64,000 nt of DNA, taken from UBA9300 sp964577305. Lineage in GTDB: Bacteria; Bacteroidota; Bacteroidia; Bacteroidales; VadinHA17. Each line of letters opens with the position of its first letter. The first letter of the stretch is position 1. Below, piece after piece: positions 8,899 through 16,869 of the stretch. The stretch spans positions 37,009-101,008 of the forward strand of contig CAZNYS010000006.1 of the NCBI GenBank assembly GCA_964577305.1, written 5' to 3'. A program made the position numbers and the translations under genes. Under the pieces are notes generated by a model. That model was not told the origin of the DNA. It did no database searches and saw only the letters and a program-made list of their open reading frames with translations.

Positions 8899-10299
8899 AT
8901 GAGTATAAAAAACCAGAGAACTCTTGCCTCCGAGGTAAACCTGAAAGGGAAAGGGCTACATTCAGGTATTGATGTGAGTATTACATTTAAACCTGCTCCG
9001 GTAGACCATGGTTATAAGTTTTGCAGGGTCGATCTGCCTGATAAACCAGTTATTCGTGCACTCGCAGAAAATGTTACGGATACCACGAGGGGGACAACCC
9101 TTGAGGAGAATGGAGCATCCGTTGCAACAATAGAACATGTGCTGGCATCTTGCTACGGTATGAACCTCGATAACGTGCTTGTTGAGATCGATGGACCGGA
9201 AGCACCTATCATGGGAGGCAGTGCAATGAAGTTTGCAGAAGCTATTAAAGAAGCCGGGATAGTTGAACAGAAATCACTAAGAAAGTATTTTGAGGTAAAG
9301 GAAAAAATTGTCTACTCCGATGAAGAACATGGAGTTGACCTGATAATATATCCCGATGATCATCTAAGCATAAATGTCCTTATCGACTATAATTCGAAAA
9401 TACTGGGTAACCAGTATGCAGTACTTGACAATAAGGATGATTTTGCTGAAGAGATATCCAGAAGCAGGACATTTGTTTTCTTCCATGAGCTTGAGCCACT
9501 GTTCAAAGCAGGCAGGATAAAGGGAGGCGACCTTGATAATGCTATAGTGATACTGGAGAAAGAAGTTCCGCAATCTGAGATTGATCGCATTGCCAGGATG
9601 TTTAATAAACCAAATATTACTGCTCACAAAGAGGGGATATTAAATAATACGGCTCTACGTTACCCTAATGAACCTGCACGTCATAAACTCCTTGACCTGC
9701 TTGGAGATATGGCCCTTGTAGGCCAGCATATAAAGGGTAAGATTGTGGCCACCAGGCCAGGTCACCTGGCAAATACTAACCTGGCCAGACTGGTAAGGCA
9801 GGAAATCAAAAAAGCAGCTTCCAAAAAAGATATTCCTGTTTATGATCCAACTGTGCAACCTGTATTCGGAATTGATGAAATTAAGAAAAGACTGCCTCAT
9901 CGATACCCGTTCCTTCTGGTGGATAAGGTTATTTACAAGGATGAGAATTCGGTAGTGGGAATAAAGAATGTTACCTTTAACGAATTTTTCTTCCAGGGGC
10001 ATTTCCCTGATGAGCCGGTGATGCCGGGAGTACTGCTTGTTGAATCAATGGCACAGGTAGGAGGTATGCTTTTGCTTGGTGATGTAGAGGATCCTGAAGA
10101 TTGGTCAACATATTTTCTTAAGATAGATAAGGTAAAGTTTAAGCAAAAAGTTGTGCCGGGTGATACACTTGTTATAAAACTTACTATGTCTGAACCTCCG
10201 CGAAGGGGAATTGTATCTATGTATGGACATATATATGTTGGTAATAAACTTGTTGTTGAGGGCGAAATGGTTGCTCAGGTAGTAAAAAATAAGAAATAA
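8899..10299 (+). CDS. lpxC/fabZ: Bifunctional LpxC deacetylase / FabZ 3-hydroxyacyl-ACP dehydratase
   Basis: This 466-residue fusion joins two enzymes that compete for, or use products of, 3-hydroxyacyl-ACP. Residues 1 to about 310 are LpxC, the zinc deacetylase that commits UDP-3-O-acyl-GlcNAc to lipid A. Zinc ligands are His80 (ATIEHVLAS), His262 and Asp266 (RHKLLDLLGD), and His277 (GQHIKG) matches the conserved active-site histidine. From about residue 318 the protein is FabZ, with the hot-dog fold motif LPHRYPFLLVDK, catalytic His368 (GHFPDEPVMPG) and Glu382 (VESMAQ). The fusion is characteristic of Bacteroidota, where it may balance lipid A against fatty acid synthesis. Its stop codon TAA shares one base with the lpxA ATG, so translation is probably coupled. 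Confidence 0.97.
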   Translation: MSIKNQRTLASEVNLKGKGLHSGIDVSITFKPAPVDHGYKFCRVDLPDKPVIRALAENVTDTTRGTTLEENGASVATIEHVLASCYGMNLDNVLVEIDGPEAPIMGGSAMKFAEAIKEAGIVEQKSLRKYFEVKEKIVYSDEEHGVDLIIYPDDHLSINVLIDYNSKILGNQYAVLDNKDDFAEEISRSRTFVFFHELEPLFKAGRIKGGDLDNAIVILEKEVPQSEIDRIARMFNKPNITAHKEGILNNTALRYPNEPARHKLLDLLGDMALVGQHIKGKIVATRPGHLANTNLARLVRQEIKKAASKKDIPVYDPTVQPVFGIDEIKKRLPHRYPFLLVDKVIYKDENSVVGIKNVTFNEFFFQGHFPDEPVMPGVLLVESMAQVGGMLLLGDVEDPEDWSTYFLKIDKVKFKQKVVPGDTLVIKLTMSEPPRRGIVSMYGHIYVGNKLVVEGEMVAQVVKNKK

Positions 10300-11078
10300 T
10301 GATTTCAGATCAGGCTTTTATACATCCGGATGCCAGTCTTGGGAAAGATGTTAGAGTTGATCCCTTCGCTTATATAGCAGGTGATGTTGTTATCGGACAT
10401 GGTAGCTGGATTGGTCCCAATTCCACTGTTCTTGATGGTGCCCGAATGGGTGCAAACTGTAAGGTTTTTCCGGGAGCAGTAATATCAGCCATACCACAGG
10501 ATATGAAATTTGCCGGTGAGATAACAACCACAGAGATAGGTGATAACTGCACCTTCAGGGAAGGAGCTACAATAAACAGGGGAACAGTAGCTCTTGGAAA
10601 AACTATCATAGGTAATAACTGTCTTATGATGGCCAATTCACATGTAGCACATGATTGTATAATAGGGAATAACTGTATACTGGTGAATAACGTATTGCTT
10701 GGGGGCGAAGTGCATATAGACGATTATGTCATTATGGGTGGTGGTTCAGCAGCCCACCAGTTTACAAGAGTGGGAGCGCATGCAATGATAAGCGGCGGTG
10801 CCATGTTCAAAAAAGATATTCCACCTTATTCAACAATAAAGAATGATCCGGTCGGTTTCATGGGGCTCAATAAGGTAGGATTGAAGCGGAGGGGGTTCAC
10901 ACAGCAGAAAATTGATGAAATAGAAGAGATCTACAAAGTAATCTATTTCAGCGGAAGGAATATCAGCCAGGCTATACAATACCTGAAAGACAATTTCAAA
11001 GTCACAGACGAATTGAATTACATTATTGACTTTATCTCAAATTCAAAACGAGGCATTCTTAAGTCGGCAATCAAGTGA
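10299..11078 (+). CDS. lpxA: UDP-N-acetylglucosamine O-acyltransferase
   Basis: LpxA starts lipid A synthesis by moving a 3-hydroxyacyl group from ACP to UDP-GlcNAc in the cytosol. The 259 residues are the normal length. A left-handed beta helix of hexapeptide repeats fills residues 1 to about 190, with the conserved HPDASLG start and the active-site stretch ANSHVAHDC, where His118 should be the catalytic base. The helical C-terminal domain contains GLKRRGFTQQKIDEIEEIY. The gene overlaps lpxC-fabZ by one base. Downstream is a palindromic word repeat before the ThiL-like gene. Confidence 0.97.
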   Translation: MISDQAFIHPDASLGKDVRVDPFAYIAGDVVIGHGSWIGPNSTVLDGARMGANCKVFPGAVISAIPQDMKFAGEITTTEIGDNCTFREGATINRGTVALGKTIIGNNCLMMANSHVAHDCIIGNNCILVNNVLLGGEVHIDDYVIMGGGSAAHQFTRVGAHAMISGGAMFKKDIPPYSTIKNDPVGFMGLNKVGLKRRGFTQQKIDEIEEIYKVIYFSGRNISQAIQYLKDNFKVTDELNYIIDFISNSKRGILKSAIK

Positions 11079-11090
11079 TTACAGTATTAA

Positions 11091-11151
11091 ATGTTTGAAC
11101 GTTTGAGCGTTTGAGAATTGTGTTAATCAAACATTCAAACCCTCAAACCTT
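11091..11151. repeat. Imperfect palindrome built from GTTTGA words
   Basis: The left arm repeats the word GTTTGA three times (at 11093, 11101 and 11109) with two-base spacers. The right arm carries its complement TCAAAC three times (from 11127, 11135 and 11143), giving a long imperfect hairpin between lpxA and the next gene. It could act as a terminator or processing signal. The same word-palindrome design recurs at 33074. Confidence 0.7.
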
Positions 11152-11160
11152 ATATTATCG

Positions 11161-11168
11161 TACCTTTG
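11161..11168 (+). promoter_or_regulatory. -7 promoter box before the ThiL-like gene
   Basis: TACCTTTG matches TAnnTTTG and lies 18 bases before the ATG at 11186. It argues for that ATG over the upstream in-frame TTG at 11111, which falls inside the palindromic repeat. Confidence 0.55.
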
Positions 11169-11185
11169 CCTCAAATCACATAGTT

Positions 11186-12172
11186 ATGTCAGAAAAGGAA
11201 CAATCCGGGGAGCAGGGTTTCGGGAAATATATTCTTATGAATGAATTAAGAAACAAATACAAGACAGTATTTGATGACAGCGGATCAGGAAGTGAAGTTT
11301 CAAGTATCCTCTATCTTGAGGGTATCCATTTCAACCTTATGTATTTCCCCCTGCGGCACCTGGGATATAAATCGGTAATAAATTCTATTGCCAACCTGTA
11401 TTGCAGGAGCATGGTGCCTGTTAGTATTAATGTAAATCTCGGGGTGAGCGCACGTTTCAAGAAGGAAGATATTGAAAATATTATTGAAGGCATCTCGCTT
11501 GCTTGCCAAAGGTATGAATTAAAAATATCATCACTTGATCTGAGCAGTTCACTTACGGGACTGGCAATAAATATTGCATCTTCAGGAAAGGAAGCCGGTA
11601 AGGTTAAACAGCTTAAACCTGAGGCAACGGATCTGGTATGTGTAACCGGTGATCTGGGTGCTGCATTCCTTGGCCTTCAGTTGCTTGAACGTGAAAGGAA
11701 GGTATTTGAAGATACCGGTGGTGCTCAGCCCAGACTTGAGGGTTTTGAGTATGTTATTGGGCGCCAGTTAAAACCTGAATTAAAAACTGAACCGCTGGAT
11801 AAATTAAGGGAGGCCGGCGTAAGCACCGGTATCATAAGAGCAGTAAGGGATGGCATAGCATCCGAATTAATACATATAACAAGAGAAACTGGCATGGGAT
11901 GCAGGATCTACCATGACAGGTTGCCTATTAACCGTGACACTGCAGCAGCCGGGAGGGAGCTGGGCTTTGAACCTGTTATTGCTGCTCTTAACGGGGGTGA
12001 TGATTTTGAATTCGTTTTTACTGTTCCGGTGAATGAACATGAAAAGATTGATAAGACAGGAGGTCTTAGCATTATTGGCCACCTGGTCAGGAAGGAAGAA
12101 GGTAACAGCCTGGTCCTGCCGGATGGCAGCCTGGCCGAGATGAAAGCACCTGGATTCGATACGGTACCCTGA
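11186..12172 (+). CDS. AIR synthase-related, divergent ThiL-like protein
   Basis: The 328-residue product aligns by eye with thiamine-monophosphate kinase and other PurM-fold ATP enzymes. It has LYLEGIHFNL for the TLVEGVHF region, LGYKSVINSIANLYCRSMVP for the LGxKALAxNLSDIAAMGAxP region, VTGDLGAAFLGLQLL, and the C-terminal GGDDFEFVFTV (GGEDYEL in ThiL). However, the GDDAA loop is replaced by FDDSGSG, the Asp before LxEGxHF is missing and the Asp of NLSD is Asn. Those acidic residues bind magnesium-ATP in ThiL. The protein may therefore be inactive or do something else. The ATG at 11186 is chosen because a TAnnTTTG box lies just before it. It follows lpxA but shares no pathway with it. Confidence 0.75.
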   Translation: MSEKEQSGEQGFGKYILMNELRNKYKTVFDDSGSGSEVSSILYLEGIHFNLMYFPLRHLGYKSVINSIANLYCRSMVPVSINVNLGVSARFKKEDIENIIEGISLACQRYELKISSLDLSSSLTGLAINIASSGKEAGKVKQLKPEATDLVCVTGDLGAAFLGLQLLERERKVFEDTGGAQPRLEGFEYVIGRQLKPELKTEPLDKLREAGVSTGIIRAVRDGIASELIHITRETGMGCRIYHDRLPINRDTAAAGRELGFEPVIAALNGGDDFEFVFTVPVNEHEKIDKTGGLSIIGHLVRKEEGNSLVLPDGSLAEMKAPGFDTVP

Positions 12173-12210
12173 GTCCAGTCTTCAGTCTCCAGTCTTCAGT
12201 CTTCAACCGA
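12173..12210. repeat. Tandem CAGTCTYC word repeat
   Basis: Starting at the base after the ThiL-like stop codon, the word AGTCTTC/AGTCTCC occurs about five times in 38 bases. It lies between two convergent genes. A small hairpin TTGCC-GTAA-GGCAA follows at 12222-12235. Confidence 0.7.
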
Positions 12211-12252
12211 GAATTGCGAGCTTGCCGTAAGGCAATCTTCCATCACATCTTT

Positions 12253-13875
12253 TCATTCCAGTATAACCTTCTTATTTTTTGGATATTTCACCGTGTAGGT
12301 CAGGATATACTCTTTTGATTCCCTGGCAGTTATGGTGGTTTTCCATTGCACCTCTCCTGTATACTCATTAAAAACACCTCCTGAAAGCTCTTCTGCTTCA
12401 ACTTCAATATCCTTGTTCTGCGATACAGGCACCTGGTCGTTGACAATTATATCAATGGGGGTTGATTTATTATTTCTTATAATAATCTTATAGGATCGTG
12501 TATCTATCCTGTTAACACCTATAGTCCTTACAGTTGTATATTCCTTTCGTCTTTCCCTTTCTACGGTAATGCTGTTATCAATACCCAGGGATACATTCAG
12601 GGTATCAGATATCTGGTCTGTATTCAGCATGGTAGTCCCTGTAAAGGTATTCCCAAAATAGATATTGGCTTCCCCGTTCAACAGGTTTAATGATTCCCAG
12701 TCTGAGATATCGGCTGTAAGAAACGCTTCCTCCCTGAGTTTGGGAACTGAGACATATTTATAATTAGATTCCGCTGTCAGTCGCTGCAGTTCAATGGTAT
12801 TGGTTTTTCCATCAGAGCTGATGTTCTGGGGCATATCGACTTCAAATGAAAATGCGGTACCGGTATTTATAATATTTACCGGGGGTATGCCTGCTCCTGT
12901 TGTTTCCGCTAACTCTTCAAGATCGAAAGCCATCTCGGTTTCAGGAACTGCATCCATTGCTTTTGGACGTGCCATGCTTCTCGCTGTACTGCTTATGCCA
13001 CGTATCATTATGGGCGTATAAAAATCCAGGTAGTAAGGGAATAATTCCGGGACATCACCTGACTCAGAGGGACTTGCATTGGAAAAGCTTAGTATAGCAT
13101 TGCTCCAGTCACTGCCTGTACTCTGCTTCACATTCGCCTTATAAAAGATTTTCACATCCTCGTTTATATCATCCACCCTTATGTCATATGAGGGATACCA
13201 TCCTGCATTTGTAACAAGGTAACTGAGAATTATTTTAGCTGCAACAGTTCTGGGGGCTGATACTGAAATTATTACTTCAGAGCTTGGTGTTCTTGATTTT
13301 CTGACATTTCCATTCAACTGGTTCTCGAGCTTCTGTTTTTCCTGTTCATATTTATTTATCAGCCTGTTCTTTTCAAGTATGCTTTTCCTCACCGATTCTA
13401 TCGAAGAAGCATACAGGTCGGTTATGCTTTTTAATTCCTGTGCAGTTATATTTTCATTTTTTCCGCCGATAATCCTGTTAGCTGTCAGAAAAGCCTCTTT
13501 TTCCATGAGGATTTCTATACCGGTTCTTTCATCCTCAATATTTATCTTTAATTCCTCAATCCTGCTTCGAAGATTTTTCACTTCTTCCGATTCCTCCATG
13601 TTCTCCAGGTAATTCATCTGGTTATTTACAGAGACTATCATGAAATCACCTTCTCCCTTTACCTGCATACTGGAGGGATCAGTATAAGGTGACAACCCAG
13701 GGATCCTTAATAGCGATTTCCCCTGGCTGATATTAACAGATGCCTCTCTTGTTACCTGAGCCCGGTCGGGGAAAACACTTACGTTCTTGATTTTACTGTT
13801 AAGGTTGGTATATTCCTGTCCGGAGATTGTTGTTACAAAAAATACCAGAGCAAAAACGGATATTGATTTTTTCAT
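12253..13875 (-). CDS. DUF4139 (mucoidy inhibitor A-like) exported protein
   Basis: The 540-residue product has a signal peptide (MKKSISVFALVFFVTTISGQ) and an N-terminal beta domain with the family motif VSVFPDRAQVTREA (about 30-45). A coiled coil follows at about 95-190 (EVKNLRSRIEELKINIEDE...), then a C-terminal DUF4139 beta-rich domain with SYLVTNAGWYPSYDIRV near 235. Proteins of this kind are widespread and exported; a mucoidy-inhibitor name comes from MuiA, but no mechanism is established. The ATG at 13875 is preferred over an upstream start because it gives a clean signal peptide and follows a promoter box. It converges with the ThiL-like gene. Confidence 0.85.
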   Translation of the reverse strand: MKKSISVFALVFFVTTISGQEYTNLNSKIKNVSVFPDRAQVTREASVNISQGKSLLRIPGLSPYTDPSSMQVKGEGDFMIVSVNNQMNYLENMEESEEVKNLRSRIEELKINIEDERTGIEILMEKEAFLTANRIIGGKNENITAQELKSITDLYASSIESVRKSILEKNRLINKYEQEKQKLENQLNGNVRKSRTPSSEVIISVSAPRTVAAKIILSYLVTNAGWYPSYDIRVDDINEDVKIFYKANVKQSTGSDWSNAILSFSNASPSESGDVPELFPYYLDFYTPIMIRGISSTARSMARPKAMDAVPETEMAFDLEELAETTGAGIPPVNIINTGTAFSFEVDMPQNISSDGKTNTIELQRLTAESNYKYVSVPKLREEAFLTADISDWESLNLLNGEANIYFGNTFTGTTMLNTDQISDTLNVSLGIDNSITVERERRKEYTTVRTIGVNRIDTRSYKIIIRNNKSTPIDIIVNDQVPVSQNKDIEVEAEELSGGVFNEYTGEVQWKTTITARESKEYILTYTVKYPKNKKVILE

Positions 13876-13918
13876 GGGATTAATAGAGTTAATTATTTCA
13901 ACTATTGCCAAATTAAAG

Positions 13919-13926
13919 CAAATGTA
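13919..13926 (-). promoter_or_regulatory. -7 promoter box of the DUF4139 gene
   Basis: On the minus strand TACATTTG (plus-strand CAAATGTA) matches TAnnTTTG and is followed by C. It lies 44 bases before the ATG at 13875. No clear -33 element is visible. Confidence 0.45.
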
Positions 13927-14008
13927 CAAAAAAGGTTTAAGGCTAGCTTATTATTTGCACCCGGCACTCCTTACATAGAGCTTGTCGGTGCAAAACAGGC
14001 ACCCAATA

Positions 14009-14392
14009 TCAGGTTCTTATTATATCCCTGCCAAATGGTGAAAGTGCTATGGCTGCAAGCTTGAAATGTTGCATGCCAAAAGGTATTCCAATAATAGTAA
14101 TGCATAATAATAGTCCAAAGAGAGCATGTGACAGGGCAATTGCAAGTCCGCCCAGCAGTAACCAGAGGATATTCATTATTATATAAAGGCAACCTGAGGC
14201 CCGTATATCGGTTCTGACTTCAGTACCAAAGGGCCAGAGGGCAAATACACCAAGCTTTAGTGTCTGAACACCAAAAGGGATACCTATAATAATAATCATA
14301 AGAGCCAGGCTGGCAATAAAATATTCAACCGATATAATAATGCCACCAAAGATAAGCCAGATGATGTTTCCGAGAATTTTCATAGGTTTCAA
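14009..14392 (-). CDS. YccF domain inner membrane protein
   Basis: The 127-residue protein has two YccF repeats, each pairing a hydrophobic helix with the motif GIPFGxQxxKL. They read IIGIPFGVQTLKLGVFALWPFG (about 37-58) and IIGIPFGMQHFKLAAIALSPFG (about 96-117). About four membrane segments are expected. YccF proteins sit in the inner membrane; their role is unknown. Start codons at 14392 (MKPMKI) and 14383 (MKI) are both possible. It stands apart from the DUF4139 gene downstream, about 80 bases after its own stop codon. Confidence 0.9.
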   Translation of the reverse strand: MKPMKILGNIIWLIFGGIIISVEYFIASLALMIIIIGIPFGVQTLKLGVFALWPFGTEVRTDIRASGCLYIIMNILWLLLGGLAIALSHALFGLLLCITIIGIPFGMQHFKLAAIALSPFGRDIIRT

Positions 14393-14475
14393 ATAATCAA
14401 CTAAAATAATAATTTATGGGTTCATGCAATAAGATACTTTCACCTCCTTTTATTAAGTAGCTGCTCAAAATTTTG

Positions 14476-14483
14476 TATTTTTG
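14476..14483 (+). promoter_or_regulatory. -7 promoter box of the suf operon
   Basis: TATTTTTG matches TAnnTTTG and is followed by C, the usual context. It lies about 95 bases before sufB, leaving a leader of about 85 bases. The rest of the 180-base gap after yccF shows no further signal to me, and no IscR- or Fur-like site is obvious. Confidence 0.5.
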
Positions 14484-14579
14484 CCTGTTATTTATTTGGA
14501 TTAAATACAATTAATGAAACAATACCTGAATTCTATCTGTTAGCATTAAGGAGAATTATATTAAATATAATTTGTGGAT

Positions 14580-16028
14580 ATGGAAAAGGAACAGGATAAA
14601 ATTATAAATGAAGTAACTTCCGGTGAGTATAAATATGGGTTTTATACCGATATTGATATTGATACTATACCCAAGGGTCTTAATGAAGATGTTATTAAGC
14701 TTATCTCGGCGAAGAAGCAGGAACCAAAGTGGATGCTTGAATTCAGGCTGAAGGCCTATAAGACCTGGCAGAGCAAAAAAATGCCTGAATGGGCACATTT
14801 GACCATACCTGAAATAAATTACCAGGACATAGTATATTATGCAGCTCCAAAACAGAAGGCCAGATTGAACAGCCTTGATGAGATAGACCCTGAGCTTCTT
14901 GATACGTTCAATAAACTTGGAATCCCGCTTGAAGAGCAGAAAAGACTAACAGGAGTGGCTGTTGATGCAGTGATGGACAGTGTATCTGTAAAAACAACCT
15001 TCAAGGAAACCCTGGCCGAACAGGGAATAATCTTTTGTTCATTCAGTGAGGCAGTACGTGAGCATCCCGATCTGGTAAAGAAATACATGGGAACGGTGGT
15101 ACCATATACTGATAATTATTTTGCAGCTCTGAACAGCGCGGTATTCAGTGATGGTTCATTCTGTTATATTCCAAAAGGAGTGAGATGTCCAATGGAATTA
15201 TCTACCTATTTCAGGATCAATGCTGCACATACCGGGCAATTTGAGCGTACATTGATAATGGCTGAAGATGACAGTTATGTCAGCTACCTTGAAGGATGTA
15301 CTGCCCCTAGGAGGGATGAGAACCAGTTGCATGCAGCCATTGTGGAAATTATTGCAGAAAAGAACGCTGAAGTTAAATATTCAACCGTACAGAACTGGTA
15401 TCCCGGAGATAAGAAGGGGAAGGGAGGAGTATATAATTTTGTTACCAAGCGTGGAATATGCAGGGGTGAAAATTCGAAGATATCGTGGACACAGGTGGAA
15501 ACAGGTTCTGCCATAACATGGAAATACCCTTCATGCATACTGAGAGGTGACAATTCAAGCGGTGAATTTTATTCTGTTGCCGTAACCAATAATCACCAGC
15601 AGGCTGATACCGGGACAAAAATGATACATACAGGTAAAAACACCAAAAGTATTATTGTATCAAAAGGGATATCGGCAGGCGAAAGCCAGAACAGCTACAG
15701 GGGACTTGTGAAAGTACTCAAAAATGCATCCAACGCACGTAATTTTTCGCAGTGCGACTCACTGCTGCTGGGAGATAAATGTGGTGCGCATACTTTTCCT
15801 TCTGTTGAAGTGGATAACCAGACAGGTATAGTGGAGCATGAGGCTACCACTTCAAAGATAGGAGAGGATCAGATATTCTATTGCAACCAGAGAGGTATAA
15901 GTACCGAAAATGCGGTAGGATTAATAGTAAATGGCTATGCAAAGGAAGTACTTAATAAACTGCCAATGGAGTTTGCAGTGGAGGCACAGAAATTATTGCA
16001 GATAAGCCTTGAAGGCTCGGTAGGATAA
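14580..16028 (+). CDS. sufB: Fe-S cluster assembly scaffold SufB
   Basis: SufB is the core of the cytosolic SufBCD scaffold that builds Fe-S clusters. The 482-residue product has the typical beta-helical core. Conserved stretches include GVAVDAVMDSVSVKTTF, FCYIPKGVRCPMELSTYFRI (about 200-220), YLEGCTAPRR, and the C-terminal GDKCGAHTFPSVEV with the invariant Cys, then EHEATTSKIGEDQIFYCNQRG. The ATG at 14580 is chosen; a GTG two codons earlier (14574) is an alternative. It heads sufBCDSE. A 76-base gap with word repeats separates it from sufC. Confidence 0.97.
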   Translation: MEKEQDKIINEVTSGEYKYGFYTDIDIDTIPKGLNEDVIKLISAKKQEPKWMLEFRLKAYKTWQSKKMPEWAHLTIPEINYQDIVYYAAPKQKARLNSLDEIDPELLDTFNKLGIPLEEQKRLTGVAVDAVMDSVSVKTTFKETLAEQGIIFCSFSEAVREHPDLVKKYMGTVVPYTDNYFAALNSAVFSDGSFCYIPKGVRCPMELSTYFRINAAHTGQFERTLIMAEDDSYVSYLEGCTAPRRDENQLHAAIVEIIAEKNAEVKYSTVQNWYPGDKKGKGGVYNFVTKRGICRGENSKISWTQVETGSAITWKYPSCILRGDNSSGEFYSVAVTNNHQQADTGTKMIHTGKNTKSIIVSKGISAGESQNSYRGLVKVLKNASNARNFSQCDSLLLGDKCGAHTFPSVEVDNQTGIVEHEATTSKIGEDQIFYCNQRGISTENAVGLIVNGYAKEVLNKLPMEFAVEAQKLLQISLEGSVG

Positions 16029-16034
16029 ACAAAA

Positions 16035-16100
16035 GATGAGTTATGAGTTATGAGTTTAATAAATAGACCCGATTCAACAATTAAACAATTCAACAAAATA
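16035..16100. repeat. Two word repeats (GAGTTAT and AATTCAACA) between sufB and sufC
   Basis: GATGAGTTATGAGTTATGAG at 16035-16054 holds three GAGTTA words. At 16072-16100 the word TTCAACAA / TTAAACAA appears three times. The repeats lie inside an operon, so they do not simply mark transcription ends. Confidence 0.6.
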
Positions 16101-16104
16101 AAAT

Positions 16105-16869
16105 ATGTTACAAATTGAAAACCTGAAGGTTGAAATAGAAGGCAAAGAAATACTGAAAGGTATTTCACTGAGCGTTAAAAAAGGGGAGATACATGCTATT
16201 ATGGGGCCCAACGGTTCAGGTAAGAGTACCCTGGCCATGGTCCTGGCTGGAAAGGATTTTGGAAATATTACCGAGGGTAGAATAACTTATATGGGTAGAA
16301 ACCTCCTGGAAATGGCGGCTGAAGACAGGTCGAAGGAAGGAATATTTCTGGGATTCCAATACCCTATTGAGATACCGGGAGTGAGCATGGTCAATTTCAT
16401 GAAGACAGCACTTAATGAACACAGGAAATACCGGGGAGAAGAACCTTTATCTTCATCTGATTTTCTTAAATTAATGCGTGAGAAGAAAGAATTGGTAAAA
16501 ATTGAATCAGGACTTACCAACAGGTCAGTAAATGAGGGATTTTCCGGCGGTGAGAAAAAAAGAAACGAAATATTCCAGATGGCTATGCTTGAACCAAAAC
16601 TCGCAATACTGGATGAGACAGATTCAGGTCTCGATATTGATGCACTGAAGGTAGTGGCTAACGGCGTTAATGAACTGAAAACCTCTGAAAATGCCACGAT
16701 AGTTATTACCCATTACCAGAGGCTGCTGGATTACATAATACCGGATGTAGTACATGTACTATATGATGGTAAAATAGTTAAGACAGGAGGTAAAGAACTG
16801 GCAATCGAGCTTGAGAAGAAAGGTTATGACTGGATAAAGAAGGATGTTGATGTCGTAAATTATGGATAA
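16105..16869 (+). CDS. sufC: Fe-S cluster assembly ATPase SufC
   Basis: SufC is the ABC-type ATPase that drives the SufBCD scaffold. The 254-residue product shows Walker A GPNGSGKST (about 34-42), the SufC-specific FLGFQYPIEIPGVS, signature FSGGEKKRNE (about 147-156), Walker B LAILDETDSGLD and the H-loop THYQR. It overlaps sufD by eight bases, so translation is likely coupled. It is cytosolic and soluble, with no membrane segment. Confidence 0.97.
   Translation: MLQIENLKVEIEGKEILKGISLSVKKGEIHAIMGPNGSGKSTLAMVLAGKDFGNITEGRITYMGRNLLEMAAEDRSKEGIFLGFQYPIEIPGVSMVNFMKTALNEHRKYRGEEPLSSSDFLKLMREKKELVKIESGLTNRSVNEGFSGGEKKRNEIFQMAMLEPKLAILDETDSGLDIDALKVVANGVNELKTSENATIVITHYQRLLDYIIPDVVHVLYDGKIVKTGGKELAIELEKKGYDWIKKDVDVVNYG

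Noticed and set aside
11091..11151. CRISPR array or direct-repeat locus
   Set aside because: Words are 6-8 bases with 2-base spacing, and no spacers of about 30 bases or cas genes exist in the window.
11111..11185. N-terminal extension of the ThiL-like protein from TTG 11111
   Set aside because: It lies in the palindromic repeat and upstream of a good -7 box; family proteins start near the ATG at 11186.
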